A stretch of DNA of 64,000 bases from an uncultured Alphaproteobacteria bacterium (lineage in GTDB: Bacteria > Pseudomonadota > Alphaproteobacteria > UBA8366 > JADFVY01). The notes beneath the pieces were generated by a model, which worked only from the letters and a program-made list of their open reading frames with translations, was not told where the DNA came from and searched no databases. The stretch is taken from the NCBI GenBank assembly GCA_947259105.1, contig CAMYKU010000001.1, forward strand, positions 62,001 through 126,000. Direction: 5' to 3'. A program made the position numbers and the translations under genes. This document shows, in pieces, positions 39,816 through 50,206 of the stretch; positions within the stretch are counted from its first letter, which is position 1, and every line of letters begins with the position of its first letter.

Positions 39816-40136
39816 TTACACGATCCGCACAGCCGTTCCGGTGATCGCGACCATCAGCATCGAGGCGTCCTTGCCGACCGCCTCGTAGTCGATGCTGATC
39901 GCGAGGATCGCGTTGGCGCCCATGTCCTCGGCGTGCATCCGCATGTCGGCCATGGCCTGCGCGGCGCCCTCCTTCAGGACCGATTCGTAGGCGCCGGCAC
40001 GGCCGCCGACGACGTCGCGCACCCCGGCCAGAAAGTCGCGGAAAACGTTGGCGCCATAGATCGCCTGCCCGGTCACGACGCCGAGATAATCGGCGATCTC
40101 GCGGCCCTGAACACTGTCCGTCGTGGTGTACAGCAT
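39816..40136 (-). CDS. YbjQ family protein (DUF74)
   Basis: A 106-residue protein of the YbjQ/UPF0145 family. It runs from LYTTTDSVQGREIADYLGVVTGQAIYGANVFRDF to AEDMGANAILAISIDYEAVG. The fold is a small pentameric ring proposed to bind heavy metals, but its function is not established. The ATG at 40136 is chosen because homologues begin at this point; the frame is open to 40190. It is divergent from the transporter gene with about 100 bp between the starts. Confidence 0.9.
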   Translation of the reverse strand: MLYTTTDSVQGREIADYLGVVTGQAIYGANVFRDFLAGVRDVVGGRAGAYESVLKEGAAQAMADMRMHAEDMGANAILAISIDYEAVGKDASMLMVAITGTAVRIV

Positions 40137-40237
40137 CGTCTCACCCTCAGATCGTCTCAAGGAAACGGTTTCTACGCGGTCGGCGCGCATGTTAGGGGTA
40201 TCTGGTTACTTTCCGGTGAAGAGGGAACAACGAAACC

Positions 40238-41491
40238 ATGGCGGACAGGAAGGCGATCTTCTCCTGGTGCCTGTACGACTGGGCCAATTCGGCCTACCCC
40301 ACGGTCATCGTCACATTCGTATTCGGCGCCTATTTCACCAAGGCGGTGGCGGTCACGCCCGAAGCCGGAACCGCCGCCTGGGGCTATGCGATCGGCGCGG
40401 CCGGGTTTGCCGTCGCCGTGCTCGGTCCGGTGCTCGGCGCCATCGCAGACCAGGGCGGTCGCCGCAAACCGTGGCTGGCCGCGTTTACCGTGGTGGGTGT
40501 ACTGACCACCGCATTGCTGTGGTTCACCAGGCCGGATCCGGCCGATGCGATGTGGGCGCTGGTGTTCGTCGCGCTGTCCAGCGTCGCCTTCGAGTTCGGC
40601 ATGGTGTTCTATAATGCGATGCTGCCGGATCTGGTCGGCCCCGGCCGGGTCGGGCGCGTCTCCGGCTGGGGCTGGGGGCTCGGCTATGCAGGCGGGCTGG
40701 TCTGTCTCGTGATCGCGCTGTTCGGGTTCGTGCAGACGGAAACGCCGCTGTTCGGCGTGACGACCGAGGCGGCGGGCCATGTCCGCGCGGTCACGCTGCT
40801 GGCCGCCGCCTGGTTCGCGCTGTTCGCCGTGCCGCTGTTCCTGTTCACACCGGACCGGCCGGCCACCAGGCTCGGTGTCCACCACGCCGTTCGAGAAGGT
40901 TTCGCGGCACTCCGAGAAACCCTGCTCGAGATCCGCAATTATGCCCCAATCCTGCGGTTTCTTGTGGCCCGTATGTTCTACGCGGATGGTCTCGCAACGC
41001 TGTTCGCGGTGGGCGGAATTTATGCTGCGGGAACCTTCGGCATGACATTCGGCGAAGTGGTGCAGTTCGGCATCGCCCTCAACGTGACCGCGGGGCTCGG
41101 CGCGTTCGCCTTCGCCTGGGCGGATGACCGTCTCGGCGCCAAACCGGTGATCGTGGTCGCCCTGGTCGCGCTGATCGCGCTCGGCGGCGCGGCCCTGCTG
41201 GTCACCGGCAAGACCGCGTTCTGGGTAATTGGCATGGCGCTGGGCGTCTTCGTCGGACCGGCGCAGGCGGCCAGCCGGTCGATGATGGCGCGGCTCGCGC
41301 CCCCGGTCATGCGCACCGAAATGTTCGGCCTGTATGCGCTGTCCGGCAAGGCCACGGCCTTCCTGGGGCCGCTCGCCTTCGGCTTCGCCACCCAGCTCTT
41401 CGACAGTCAGCGCGCCGGCATGGCGACCATCCTGGTGTTCCTGGCGATCGGCCTCGTACTGCTGCTGCCCGTCCGGGAGCCCCGGCATTGA
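40238..41491 (+). CDS. MFS transporter, Atg22/UMF1-like
   Basis: A 417-residue membrane protein with about twelve helices. The opening FSWCLYDWANSAYPTVIVTFVFGAYF and GAIADQGGRRKPWLA (the MFS loop 2-3 motif) are typical of the UMF1/Atg22-like family, whose yeast member exports amino acids from the vacuole; bacterial substrates are unknown. The second half carries FALWADD-like and PAQAASRSMMARL segments. Its stop overlaps the TTG start of the next gene (TTGA), so transporter and flavoprotein are translationally coupled. Confidence 0.9.
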   Translation: MADRKAIFSWCLYDWANSAYPTVIVTFVFGAYFTKAVAVTPEAGTAAWGYAIGAAGFAVAVLGPVLGAIADQGGRRKPWLAAFTVVGVLTTALLWFTRPDPADAMWALVFVALSSVAFEFGMVFYNAMLPDLVGPGRVGRVSGWGWGLGYAGGLVCLVIALFGFVQTETPLFGVTTEAAGHVRAVTLLAAAWFALFAVPLFLFTPDRPATRLGVHHAVREGFAALRETLLEIRNYAPILRFLVARMFYADGLATLFAVGGIYAAGTFGMTFGEVVQFGIALNVTAGLGAFAFAWADDRLGAKPVIVVALVALIALGGAALLVTGKTAFWVIGMALGVFVGPAQAASRSMMARLAPPVMRTEMFGLYALSGKATAFLGPLAFGFATQLFDSQRAGMATILVFLAIGLVLLLPVREPRH

Positions 41492-42591
41492 CGGATCGTT
41501 ACGATCTCGTAATCATTGGGGCCGGATTCGCCGGGCTGGTCTGCGCGCGCGTCGCGGCGGATCGTGGCCTCAAGGTCGCGGTCGTCGAAAAGAAACCCGA
41601 ACCCGGGGTCCAGCTCCACACCACCGGTATCGTGGTCAAGGAGGCGGCCGAGGAACTGCACATCCCGGCGCGCCTCACCCGCGCGATTCGCGGCGTACGG
41701 CTGTATGCGCCGGGCCTGCGGCAGATCGACCTCGAGTCGCCGGGGTATTATTTCCTCGCCACCGACACTGCCGGCGTATTGCGCTGGCTCGCGGACGAGG
41801 CGGAACGGGCCGGCGCCACGCTCTTGTTCGGCGCCGCCTTCGAGCGCGCGCGCCATGAGGATGGCGGAATCGTCCTCGACAGCCCCGCGATGCGCACGCG
41901 CTATCTGGTCGGCGCCGACGGCGCGCGGTCCGCGGTGGCGCGCTGCTTCGGCCTCGGCGTGAACCGGCGGATGCTGGTGGGGGTCGAGTCCGAATATGTC
42001 GGCATCGGAGGTGTGGACCCGGACCGGCTCCATTGCTTCCTCGATACCGAACTGTCGCCGGGCTATATCGGCTGGGCCGTGCCGGGCGTCGGCGTCACCC
42101 AGATCGGCCTCGCCGGCCGGCTCGGCGAGAAGCCCTCGGCCGACGGCCTCGCCGAGAAACTCCGCGGCGTGTTCGATTTCTCGCAGGCCCGGCTCGTCGA
42201 ACGGCGCAGCGGACCGATCCCGGTGGGCGGCAGAGTCCGGCCGGTGGCAGCGAAGAACGTCCTGCTCATGGGCGACGCGGCGGGGCTTGTCTCGCCGCTG
42301 ACGGCCGGCGGCATCCACCCGGCCTTTCGTTACGGCAAGCGGGCCGGGCAGGTGATCGGCGACCATCTGCTGGATGGCGGCCCCGATCCGGGACGGGCCC
42401 TGGCCCGCGAGTATCCGCGCTACCGCTGGAAGGCGCTGCTCCGCCGCGCCCTCGACCGCGATCCGCCCAACTGGTTCTACGACTGGACTCTCGGCGCGCC
42501 GCCGATGCGCGCCATCGCGCAGCTCGTCTATTTCCACCACGACGGCCTGAAGTCGCGCGCCGGCTGGCGCGATCTGTTGCGGGGCCGTTAG
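41488..42591 (+). CDS. FAD-dependent oxidoreductase (geranylgeranyl-reductase-like)
   Basis: A 367-residue flavoprotein. The N-terminal FAD motif is LVIIGAGFAGLVCARVAADRG and a later LLMGDAAGLVSPLTAGGIHPAFRYGKRAG matches the geranylgeranyl reductase/FixC-type group. Between them lie YFLATDTAGVLRWLADEAE and LVGADGARSAVAR. Such enzymes reduce polyprenyl chains or hydroxylate aromatic rings, and the substrate here is unknown. It starts with TTG at 41488, overlapping the transporter stop; the codon is rare as a start, but the frame and family N-terminus leave no better choice. It converges on purH. Confidence 0.85.
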   Translation: MTDRYDLVIIGAGFAGLVCARVAADRGLKVAVVEKKPEPGVQLHTTGIVVKEAAEELHIPARLTRAIRGVRLYAPGLRQIDLESPGYYFLATDTAGVLRWLADEAERAGATLLFGAAFERARHEDGGIVLDSPAMRTRYLVGADGARSAVARCFGLGVNRRMLVGVESEYVGIGGVDPDRLHCFLDTELSPGYIGWAVPGVGVTQIGLAGRLGEKPSADGLAEKLRGVFDFSQARLVERRSGPIPVGGRVRPVAAKNVLLMGDAAGLVSPLTAGGIHPAFRYGKRAGQVIGDHLLDGGPDPGRALAREYPRYRWKALLRRALDRDPPNWFYDWTLGAPPMRAIAQLVYFHHDGLKSRAGWRDLLRGR

Positions 42592-42600
42592 TAATTCACC

Positions 42601-44154
42601 TCAGTGCCGGAAGTGGCGCATGCCGGTAAAAACCATGGCGATGCCCGCCTTGTCGGCCACCGCGACAATCTCCTCGTCGCGCACCGAGCCGCCCGGCTGA
42701 ATCGCGGCGGTGGCGCCGGCCTCGATCGCGGCCAGCAGCCCGTCGGGGAACGGGAAGAATGCGTCGGAGGCGACGACCGATCCCTTCGTGCCGGCATGTT
42801 CTCCCGCCTTGTGGGCCGCGATCCGCACCGAATCGACTCGGCTCATCTGGCCCGCCCCGACGCCGACGGTCGCGCTGTCGCGGGCGAAGACGATGGCGTT
42901 GGACTTGACGTGCTTGCAGACCTTCATGCCGAACAGCATATCGCGCACCTCGTCCGGCGTCGGGCGGTGTTTGGTCACCGTCTTGAGGTCGCGCTCGGAC
43001 ACGCGCCCGGTGTCCCGGGTCTGCACGAGGTAGCCGCCGGCCAGCGAGCGCAGCGTCAGGCCGGATTCCAGCGGGTCCGGCGTGCCTTCGGTCAGCAGCA
43101 CCCGCAGCGCCTTCCTGGCCGCGAGGATTTCCTTCGCCTCGTTGGTTGCGCCCGGGGCGATCACCACCTCGGCGAACAGCTCGGCGATCTGCGTCGCGGT
43201 TTCGCCGTCCAGCACCCGGTTGGCGGCGATAATGCCGCCGAAGGCGCTGACCGGATCGCAGGCCAGCGCTTGGCGGTATGCCGCGGCGAGGCCGTCGGCC
43301 TCGGCCACGCCCGCGGGATTGGCGTGCTTGATGATGGCGATGGCCGGGTGATCGAACTCGGCGACCAGCTCGAACGCCGCGTCGGTGTCATTCAAATTGT
43401 TGAAACTCAGCTCCTTGCCCTGGACCTGCGCGGCGCTGGCTAGCCCCGGCCGCGCCGCGCCGCCGACATAAAACGCAGCCTTCTGGTGCGGGTTCTCGCC
43501 ATAGCGCAGGATCTGTTTCATCTGGCCCCCGGCCGCCATCCACTCGGGCAGGTCTTCCCCCAGCTCCCGGCCGAACCAGCCGGCGATCGCGGCGTCGTAG
43601 CTTCCGGTGCGGGCGTATGCCTTGGCCGCGAGGCGGCGGCGCAGATCGGCCGTGGTTCCGCCGTCGTTGGCCGCCATCTCCCGCCGCACCGCCTCGTAAT
43701 CCCCGGGCCCGGTGACCACGGTCACGAACGCGTGGTTCTTCGCGGCGCCACGAATCAGGGCCGGCCCGCCGATGTCGATATTCTCGATGCAGGTTTCGAA
43801 ATCGGCGCCGCGCGCGACCGTCTCCTCGAAGGGATAGAGGTTCACTACAAGGAGATCGATGGGCGCGATATCGTGTGCCGACATGGCCTGCTGATGCTTT
43901 TCGTCGTCGCGGCGGGCCAGCAGGCCGCCATGGATCACCGGGTGCAGGGTCTTGACCCGTCCGTCCATGATTTCCGGGAATCCCGTGTGGTCGGACACCT
44001 CGGTCACGGGGATATTCGCCTCCCGCAGCATTTTCGCCGAGCCGCCCGTCGAGAGGATGGCGACGTTGCTTTCGGAGAGGAACCGGGCGAACTCGACGAG
44101 CCCGGACTTGTCCGAGACGGAGATCAGGGCGCGGGTGATCTTGTTGTCGGTCAT
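42601..44154 (-). CDS. purH: Bifunctional AICAR formyltransferase / IMP cyclohydrolase
   Basis: A 517-residue enzyme for the last two steps of IMP synthesis. The N-terminal IMP cyclohydrolase domain ([56 protein letters not shown]) is followed by the formyltransferase domain with [11 protein letters not shown], the catalytic Lys-His region, and [12 protein letters not shown] near the end. Length is normal. It ends the htpX-rsmB-rpe-heparinase-purH minus-strand block, 88 bp after the heparinase gene, a placement common in alphaproteobacteria. Confidence 0.97.
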   Translation of the reverse strand: MTDNKITRALISVSDKSGLVEFARFLSESNVAILSTGGSAKMLREANIPVTEVSDHTGFPEIMDGRVKTLHPVIHGGLLARRDDEKHQQAMSAHDIAPIDLLVVNLYPFEETVARGADFETCIENIDIGGPALIRGAAKNHAFVTVVTGPGDYEAVRREMAANDGGTTADLRRRLAAKAYARTGSYDAAIAGWFGRELGEDLPEWMAAGGQMKQILRYGENPHQKAAFYVGGAARPGLASAAQVQGKELSFNNLNDTDAAFELVAEFDHPAIAIIKHANPAGVAEADGLAAAYRQALACDPVSAFGGIIAANRVLDGETATQIAELFAEVVIAPGATNEAKEILAARKALRVLLTEGTPDPLESGLTLRSLAGGYLVQTRDTGRVSERDLKTVTKHRPTPDEVRDMLFGMKVCKHVKSNAIVFARDSATVGVGAGQMSRVDSVRIAAHKAGEHAGTKGSVVASDAFFPFPDGLLAAIEAGATAAIQPGGSVRDEEIVAVADKAGIAMVFTGMRHFRH

Positions 44155-44242
44155 GGCGGTTCCCCGTGGCGGTCCGGTGCGTATGCGGGACCGGTTTCTT
44201 AGATCGTGCTCCGTCGCGGCGCAAGGGGTCCGCCCGCGTCGA

Positions 44243-45886
44243 TCAGTCGCGGCGGCCTTCGCGGTGCAGCGCCCACTTCACCGTATTCGACTCGGGGCCG
44301 GTAGTGCCCTTGATGACGATCTGGCTGGTCCGTCTGGGTTCGGGCGCGATCTCGAAATGGATGCTCTCGGCCAGTTCCATCGGTGCGCTTGCGCGCAGCC
44401 GCCAGACGCCGCCCCTGGGCGGCTTCAGCAGCGCCGCCCGGCCGCTCTGCAGCAGGTTTGCCCGGACCGACGGATGCAGGTGGAAGCGCAGGGCGAATGG
44501 GATACCCGCACGACCCGACAGGATGTCTTCACCGCGCAGGTCCTCGCCGTCCGCGGACAGGAACAGCCGCCGCCGGTGTACGATCCCGTCCGGGCGCGCG
44601 TAGCCCTCGTGACTCATCGAGAGCAGGATTGCACCGTCGTCCGTATCGCGCTCGGCGGTCGTTGCGGCGCGGCGTTTTCCGATTCGGCCGCCCTCCAGAA
44701 GTTCGCTCGAGTTCCTGTCGCCGACGACGACGGTCGAATGCGCGGCGGTCGCGCGCTGGGCGTCCAGCCAGCGGCGCCCGTCCGACGGTGCGGCGCCGCA
44801 ATTGACGATCAAGCGTTCGGGCCCCGCGCTGATCTCGAGGCTCAGCGTGCCGGCATGCGCACCGTCGTCCCAGGGCGGCGACGGCGGTGCGCCGCTGTCG
44901 GCAAGGACGGTCAGCGGTCCGGCCGACAGCCGCTCGAAACCCATGGCCGGCGCGCGCACGGCGGCCTTTCCGCGCGGGCTGGCCTGCTCGGCCACGGCCT
45001 CGACCAGGGCCGGATCCTCCAGACCCGCACCGTTGAAGCCGGCGAGTCCGCCGTCGCCATGGCGCAGGTACCGCAGCATCGGCCCCATTCGGTCGATCGC
45101 CGCCTGCAGCGTTCCCGGGACCTCCTGCTGCGCGCCCGCCAGCGCCGCCCGGACTTCCAGCAAATCCTGCAACACCGTCAGCAGGCGGTGCGGGCTGCGC
45201 GCCACATGGCCCCCGTCGGCCAGCACCTGGCGGTCCAGTTCGCGGTCCAGCCGCCGCAGACCGCGGTCCAGGGAGGTGTTTCCTTCGAGGCAGAGACTGG
45301 CCAGGATCCGGCCCTTGAGCGCCGTGATCCGAGTCGCGCCGTGCGTCTCGAGCCGCATTGCGCGGTCCAGGTGCCTGATCTGCCGGGCAATCGATGCGAC
45401 GACCCGCCGCCGGAAATCGTCCTCGCCGCTGGCGAAGAACGTGTCGTAATGGGACAGCCAGGCGGTGAGCCGCGCCGCCAGCACGTCACTGCGCCAGGCC
45501 GGCAGCGACCAGGCGCGGTGGTGCACAATCCAGTCGGCCACAAGGCGTCGCGCCGTTTGGCGGGCTTCGTCTCCGCCCAGCGCCCTCAGATCGCGCAGCC
45601 AGCCGAAACCGTGCATCGCGGCGAGCCATTCCGCCGGGACCCCTTCCGGCGCCCAGATATCGCCGTCCCGTCCCCGGGCGACGCCGGCAAAGACGAAACT
45701 CCCGGCGATCAGCGCCGTACCGCGATTCGCATCGCCGGCCCACAGATCCGCCGGGGTCGAGATCATCGAGGCCGGCGTGCGGCCGATCAGGGACAGCCGG
45801 TAGCCCGGCAGCGCGAACAGGCGTTGCGCCGCCCGGCGGGTCAGGTCCAGCAGCTTGATTTGCAATTGCGCCGGCAACCCGGCCAT
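44243..45886 (-). CDS. Heparinase II/III family protein
   Basis: A 547-residue protein with an N-terminal (alpha/alpha) toroid part ([46 protein letters not shown]) and a C-terminal beta-sandwich ([46 protein letters not shown]) typical of heparinase II/III lyases. No secretion signal is apparent and the polysaccharide substrate is not known; many alphaproteobacteria keep such a gene beside purH. The ATG at 45886 begins 4 bp after the rpe stop, so it is in the same transcript; the frame is open to 45976 but inside rpe. Confidence 0.87.
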   Translation of the reverse strand: MAGLPAQLQIKLLDLTRRAAQRLFALPGYRLSLIGRTPASMISTPADLWAGDANRGTALIAGSFVFAGVARGRDGDIWAPEGVPAEWLAAMHGFGWLRDLRALGGDEARQTARRLVADWIVHHRAWSLPAWRSDVLAARLTAWLSHYDTFFASGEDDFRRRVVASIARQIRHLDRAMRLETHGATRITALKGRILASLCLEGNTSLDRGLRRLDRELDRQVLADGGHVARSPHRLLTVLQDLLEVRAALAGAQQEVPGTLQAAIDRMGPMLRYLRHGDGGLAGFNGAGLEDPALVEAVAEQASPRGKAAVRAPAMGFERLSAGPLTVLADSGAPPSPPWDDGAHAGTLSLEISAGPERLIVNCGAAPSDGRRWLDAQRATAAHSTVVVGDRNSSELLEGGRIGKRRAATTAERDTDDGAILLSMSHEGYARPDGIVHRRRLFLSADGEDLRGEDILSGRAGIPFALRFHLHPSVRANLLQSGRAALLKPPRGGVWRLRASAPMELAESIHFEIAPEPRRTSQIVIKGTTGPESNTVKWALHREGRRD

Positions 45887-45890
45887 CCCG

Positions 45891-46556
45891 TTACGCGTTG
45901 CCGCGCAGGCGCTGGATATTGGTTCGATAGGCGTCCGGTCCGCCGGTGAAGGTGGCGGTTCCGGCGACCAGAACATCCGCGCCGGCGGTCACGGCGCGCG
46001 GCGCGGTCTCGAAATTGATGCCGCCATCGATCTGCAGGTCGATGCTATGCCCCGTATCGTCGATCCGCCGGCGTAGCTCGGCGACCTTGTCGAGCTGCGA
46101 TTCGATAAAGGCCTGGCCGCCGAACCCCGGATTGACGCTCATCACCAGCAACAGGTCGAGATCGCCGATCAGGTAGTCGACCGCCGCAACCGGCGTTGAC
46201 GGATTCAGCGACAACCCGGCCCTCTTGCCCAGGCTGCGGATCAGTTGCAGCGTGCGGTGGACGTGCGGCGTCGCTTCCGCATGCACGGTGATGATATCGG
46301 CGCCGGCCTCGGCGAAGGCCTCGATATACGGGTCGACGGGCGCGATCATCAGATGCACGTCGAAGACCTTGTCGCTATGCGGGCGAAGCGCCTTCACGAC
46401 GCCGGGGCCGATCGTGATGTTGGGCACGAAATGGCCGTCCATCACGTCAACATGGATATAGTCGGCCCCCGCCGCGTCGATCGCGCGCACTTCCGCGCCC
46501 AGATTCGCGAAGTCGGCGGACAGTATCGAGGGGGCGATTCGGATTGGCTGTTGCAT
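45891..46556 (-). CDS. rpe: Ribulose-phosphate 3-epimerase
   Basis: A 221-residue TIM-barrel enzyme interconverting ribulose-5-phosphate and xylulose-5-phosphate. Metal and catalytic residues are in IAPSILSADFANLG, HVDVMDGHFVPN, DVHLMI, VMSVNPGFGGQAF and LQIDGGIN. Length is normal. It lies 58 bp after rsmB and 4 bp before the heparinase gene. Confidence 0.97.
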   Translation of the reverse strand: MQQPIRIAPSILSADFANLGAEVRAIDAAGADYIHVDVMDGHFVPNITIGPGVVKALRPHSDKVFDVHLMIAPVDPYIEAFAEAGADIITVHAEATPHVHRTLQLIRSLGKRAGLSLNPSTPVAAVDYLIGDLDLLLVMSVNPGFGGQAFIESQLDKVAELRRRIDDTGHSIDLQIDGGINFETAPRAVTAGADVLVAGTATFTGGPDAYRTNIQRLRGNA

Positions 46557-46614
46557 CGCTTTGTCCTAGAGCCTTTCCCGCGGCCGCGCAAGCAACGAAG
46601 AGCGACGCCGGCCG

Positions 46615-47898
46615 CTATCCGGCCCGGCGCAGCCGGACCGCATAGAACCCGTCGATGCCGCCCCGTTCGGCCCAGTGGCATGGTAACGTCCGCAGCGCCC
46701 CGTCGGAGGTGATGGCATCGCCGAGGCCGGGAATCCCGTGCGGCCCGACCGGATCGATTTCGAACGCCGTGCCGCCTGCGGCGAGCGCAGCAATCCGCTC
46801 CCCGCACTCTTCGGGCTGCAGCGAGCAGGTCGCGTAAACGACCGTGCCCCCGGGCCTGACGATTTGCAGTGCGGCCTTCAGCAGCCGGTCCTGAACCGCG
46901 GCCAGGCGGCCGACGTCTTCCGGGCCCTTGTTCCAGGCGATGTCGGGGTGCCGGCGCAACGTGCCGGTGGCCGTGCAGGGTGCATCCAGCAGGACCGCAT
47001 CGAGGGGCTCGGGCGGCGTCCAGGCGGCGGCATCCGCGGCCACCGTTTCCGCGCCGAGGCCTACCCGCTCCAGGTTCCGGCGCAGGCGGCCCAGCCGCTT
47101 TTCCGAGATGTCGACGGCCGCCACGTTCGCGCCCGCGGCCGCCAGCTGTAGCGTCTTGCCGCCCGGCGCGGCGCACAGATCGGCGACCCGCAGTCCCGCC
47201 ACATCGCCCAGCAGCCGCGTCGGCAGGGCGGCCGCGGCGTCCTGCACCCACCAGCTGCCCTCTGCGAATCCGGGCAGGGTGGCCGGGTCGCCGCCGGCGC
47301 GCCGCCTGAGGCTCCCGGTCGGCAGGATCTCGGCGTCCAGCGCCGCGGCCCAGTGCGCGGCTGACTCCGGATCCTTTATTGTAATGTCGAGCGGCGCCTC
47401 CGCGAGGTTGGCGCGGGCAACGGCGCCGGCGGTTTCGATACCGAATGCGGCCACCCAGCTCCGCCACAGCCAGCCCGGCACGTTCAAATGCTCCGGGTCG
47501 TCGGCGGGCAGCGGCCCCGCTTCGGCGACGCGCCGCAGCAGCGCGTTCACCAGCCCCGTCAGGCCCGCCTGGCCGCGCGCCCGGGCGAGCGCTACCGAGG
47601 TATCGACCGCGGCGTGCGGTGCCAATTCAAGGAAGGCGATCTGGGCGATGCCGAGGCGGAGAATGTCGCGCACGATTTCCCGCTTCGCCGGCAGGGGCCG
47701 TTCCAGCCGCGCGTCGATGGCGGCGTCGATCTGGCCGAGCCGGCGCAGCACGGTCGCCGACAGCAGCCGGGCGAAGGCGCGATCGCGCGGCTCGAGCCGG
47801 GCGAGGTCAATGTTCGCCTCCAGCGCCTCGTCCAACGCCCGGCGGCGGCGCAGCACGTCCTGCAGCAGGTCGAGCGCTATGGCGCGGGCGTCGGTCAT
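46615..47898 (-). CDS. rsmB: 16S rRNA (cytosine(967)-C(5))-methyltransferase RsmB
   Basis: A 427-residue enzyme methylating C967 of 16S rRNA. The N-terminal NusB-like RNA-binding domain (RRRRALDEALEANIDLARLEPRDRAFARLL) is joined to a Rossmann methyltransferase domain: SAM motif DLCAAPGGKTLQLAA, motif IV DAPCTATGTLRRHPDIAWNK and motif VI YATCSLQPEE, the latter two supplying the catalytic cysteine pair. It lies 52 bp after htpX. Confidence 0.96.
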   Translation of the reverse strand: MTDARAIALDLLQDVLRRRRALDEALEANIDLARLEPRDRAFARLLSATVLRRLGQIDAAIDARLERPLPAKREIVRDILRLGIAQIAFLELAPHAAVDTSVALARARGQAGLTGLVNALLRRVAEAGPLPADDPEHLNVPGWLWRSWVAAFGIETAGAVARANLAEAPLDITIKDPESAAHWAAALDAEILPTGSLRRRAGGDPATLPGFAEGSWWVQDAAAALPTRLLGDVAGLRVADLCAAPGGKTLQLAAAGANVAAVDISEKRLGRLRRNLERVGLGAETVAADAAAWTPPEPLDAVLLDAPCTATGTLRRHPDIAWNKGPEDVGRLAAVQDRLLKAALQIVRPGGTVVYATCSLQPEECGERIAALAAGGTAFEIDPVGPHGIPGLGDAITSDGALRTLPCHWAERGGIDGFYAVRLRRAG

Positions 47899-47950
47899 GG
47901 GCCGGGTTTACGGCAAAACAGCGCCGGGTCCAACCCGCGAACGGGGACGG

Positions 47951-48811
47951 TCAGTCCCACGGACCCCGGGTTTGCGGCGCGGTTTCTCCCGCCATCTCCC
48001 GCAGGCGCTGGATGCGTTCGCCGATCGGCGGGTGGGTCGAGAACAGCCCGTCGATCCTGTGGGCGTGCAACGGGTTGACGATGAACATGTGCGCCGTGGC
48101 CGGGTTGTCCTCGGCCTGCGGGTTGTCGATCGCGGCGGCGCCATGGGCCATCTTGCGCAGCGCCCCGGCGAGCCAAAGCGGATGGCCGCAGATCTCCGCG
48201 CCGATGCGGTCGGCCTCGTATTCTCTCGTGCGGCTGATCGCCATCTGGACCAGCGCCGCGGCCAACGGGGCGAGGATCATGACCAGGAGGACGCCGACAA
48301 AGCCCAGCGGATTGTTGCGGCCGCCGCGGAAGAATAACGCGAAATTCGCCAGCATCGATATGGCGCCGGCGAAGGTCGCGGTGATCGTCATGATCAGCGT
48401 ATCGCGATTCCTCACATGCGCCAGCTCATGGGCCATCACGCCCGAGACTTCGGTCGCCGTCAGCATGCGCAACAAGCCCGTGGTGGCCGCGACCGAGGCG
48501 TTCTGCGGGTTGCGGCCGGTGGCGAAGGCGTTCGGCTGGTCGTTTTCGATGATATAAACCTTGGGCACCGGCAGCCCGGCGTTGCGCGACAGGGTCTCGA
48601 CGATGCCATGCAGGGAATGGCCCTTGCCGACCGGCTGCGCGCGGTAAATGCGCAGCACCATCCTGTCCGAACCCCACCAGGCGAACAGGTTCATGCCCGC
48701 CGCGACGAGAAGCGCGATGATCATGCCGCCCTCGCCGCCCAGCAGGAACCCGATCCCCATGAACAGGGCCGTCAAGGCCGCGAGAAGCACGCCGGTCCGC
48801 AGATAATTCAC
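47951..48811 (-). CDS. htpX: Membrane zinc metalloprotease HtpX
   Basis: A 286-residue inner-membrane protease that degrades damaged membrane proteins, with FtsH. Two N-terminal helices ([40 protein letters not shown]) are followed by the zinc motif HELAH (His128, His132), then two further helices and the third ligand region [13 protein letters not shown] chose the GTG at 48811, because AGGAG lies about 10 nt upstream and the protein then begins NYLRTG as in homologues; the frame extends to 48880 without support. It is divergent from the SdhAF4-like gene. Confidence 0.94.
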   Translation of the reverse strand: MNYLRTGVLLAALTALFMGIGFLLGGEGGMIIALLVAAGMNLFAWWGSDRMVLRIYRAQPVGKGHSLHGIVETLSRNAGLPVPKVYIIENDQPNAFATGRNPQNASVAATTGLLRMLTATEVSGVMAHELAHVRNRDTLIMTITATFAGAISMLANFALFFRGGRNNPLGFVGVLLVMILAPLAAALVQMAISRTREYEADRIGAEICGHPLWLAGALRKMAHGAAAIDNPQAEDNPATAHMFIVNPLHAHRIDGLFSTHPPIGERIQRLREMAGETAPQTRGPWD

Positions 48812-48909
48812 CGTTGGTTGTCTCCTATTGTCTACATCGCTTAGATTGGGGGTGGCTCGGGTCCCTTCAAGACTTGGCAAACACCGCGATCCGGGGCATA
48901 TCTGTCATC

Positions 48910-49143
48910 ATGACCGATCGGCACAAAGACGATCACACCGCCGCCGACGGCGCATCGGACGACGAGGTCAAGGGCGTCGATGCGCGGCGCAAGGCGGAGC
49001 GGATTGCCGAGGCGGCGGGGCGCAAGGCCCGCGCGGCGGCCGTCGCGCGCGGCGAGACGCCGCAAGAGACCGGCGGCCCCGGGGGGCTGGAGCCGACCCG
49101 CTACGGCGACTGGGAAAAGGCGGGGCGCTGCAGCGATTTCTAG
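48910..49143 (+). CDS. DUF1674 / succinate dehydrogenase assembly factor 4-like protein
   Basis: A 77-residue protein ending GGPGGLEPTRYGDWEKAGRCSDF, the conserved C-terminal motif of DUF1674, the family of mitochondrial Sdh8/SDHAF4 that protects the flavinated SdhA subunit during complex II assembly. The N-terminal half is charged and disordered. This family is characteristic of alphaproteobacteria and mitochondria. The ATG at 48910 is used; no sdh gene is near. It lies between the diverging htpX and the converging gpsA. Confidence 0.92.
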   Translation: MTDRHKDDHTAADGASDDEVKGVDARRKAERIAEAAGRKARAAAVARGETPQETGGPGGLEPTRYGDWEKAGRCSDF

Positions 49144-49204
49144 CGACCGGCCGTTTTCCTGATTACGGCCATGAGCCGCCGGCCAAGACACCTCGCCGAT
49201 CGGG

Positions 49205-50206
49205 CTAATCCCCCGGGAATTCCGGCCGGAACGGCCGGGCCAGTACCTCTGCGATCGTGGCGTCGATACCGGCGCCTTCGGAGAGGATCCTGTTGACGGC
49301 CTGTGAGATCGGCATGTCGACGTTGCGCCGCTGCGCAAGCTCCACCACGGATCCCGCGGTCGCCACGCCTTCGGTCACGCTGCGCCGTTCGCCGAGAATG
49401 TCCTCCAGCGACCGCCCCTCGCCCAATGCCACGCCGAGCGTCAGGTTGCGCGACAGCATGCCGCTGCAGGTCAGCGACAGATCGCCGATGCCCGACAGCC
49501 CCATGAGGGTCTCGCCGTGCGCGCCCATCGCGCGGCCCAGCCGCACCACCTCGGCAAGACCACGCGTCATGGTCGCTGCGCGCGCATTGTCACCGAGGCC
49601 ACGCCCCACCATGATGCCGCAGGCGATGGCGATGACGTTCTTGACCGCGCCGCCGATCTCCGCGCCGGCCGGGTCGTCGGAAAGATACGGCCGGAAAGCC
49701 TTCGATCCGATCATCCCGATAAGTTTCTCGCCAAGCGCGGTATCGGACGCCGCGAGCGTCACCGCCGTCGGCAGGCCGAGCGCCACTTCCTTCGCGAAGG
49801 TGGGGCCGGAGAGCACGGCGACCGGCGCCTCCGGCAACGTCTCGGCGACGATATCGGTCATCAGCGCGCAGGTGCCGCGCTCGATCCCCTTGGCGCACAG
49901 CACGACCGGGGCGCCCGCGGGGAGATGCGGCGCCAGGTTCTCGGCGGCGGCGCGAAGGAATTGTGCGGGAACCACCAGCAGCACCGCATCGGCCCCTTTC
50001 AGGGCCTGCGCCATGTCGGCGGTGGCGGCGATACCCGGCTCGAGCCTGATGTCCGGCAGGTAGACCGGATTGCCGCGGCCGGCATTGATGGAGTCTGCGA
50101 TCGCCGCGTCACGGGCCCAGACGATGGCGTCCGATCCGGCGCGCCGCGCGACACACGCCAGCGACGTGCCGAACGCGCCGGCCCCGATCACGGCGATCCG
50201 GCTCAT
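49205..50206 (-). CDS. gpsA: Glycerol-3-phosphate dehydrogenase [NAD(P)+]
   Basis: A 333-residue enzyme making sn-glycerol-3-phosphate for phospholipids from dihydroxyacetone phosphate. The N-terminal dinucleotide motif is [15 protein letters not shown]; the catalytic lysines are in [11 protein letters not shown] and [24 protein letters not shown] and the C-terminal helical domain are intact. The ATG at 50206 overlaps the tsaD stop by 4 bp. tsaD-gpsA adjacency is common in alphaproteobacteria. Confidence 0.97.
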   Translation of the reverse strand: MSRIAVIGAGAFGTSLACVARRAGSDAIVWARDAAIADSINAGRGNPVYLPDIRLEPGIAATADMAQALKGADAVLLVVPAQFLRAAAENLAPHLPAGAPVVLCAKGIERGTCALMTDIVAETLPEAPVAVLSGPTFAKEVALGLPTAVTLAASDTALGEKLIGMIGSKAFRPYLSDDPAGAEIGGAVKNVIAIACGIMVGRGLGDNARAATMTRGLAEVVRLGRAMGAHGETLMGLSGIGDLSLTCSGMLSRNLTLGVALGEGRSLEDILGERRSVTEGVATAGSVVELAQRRNVDMPISQAVNRILSEGAGIDATIAEVLARPFRPEFPGD

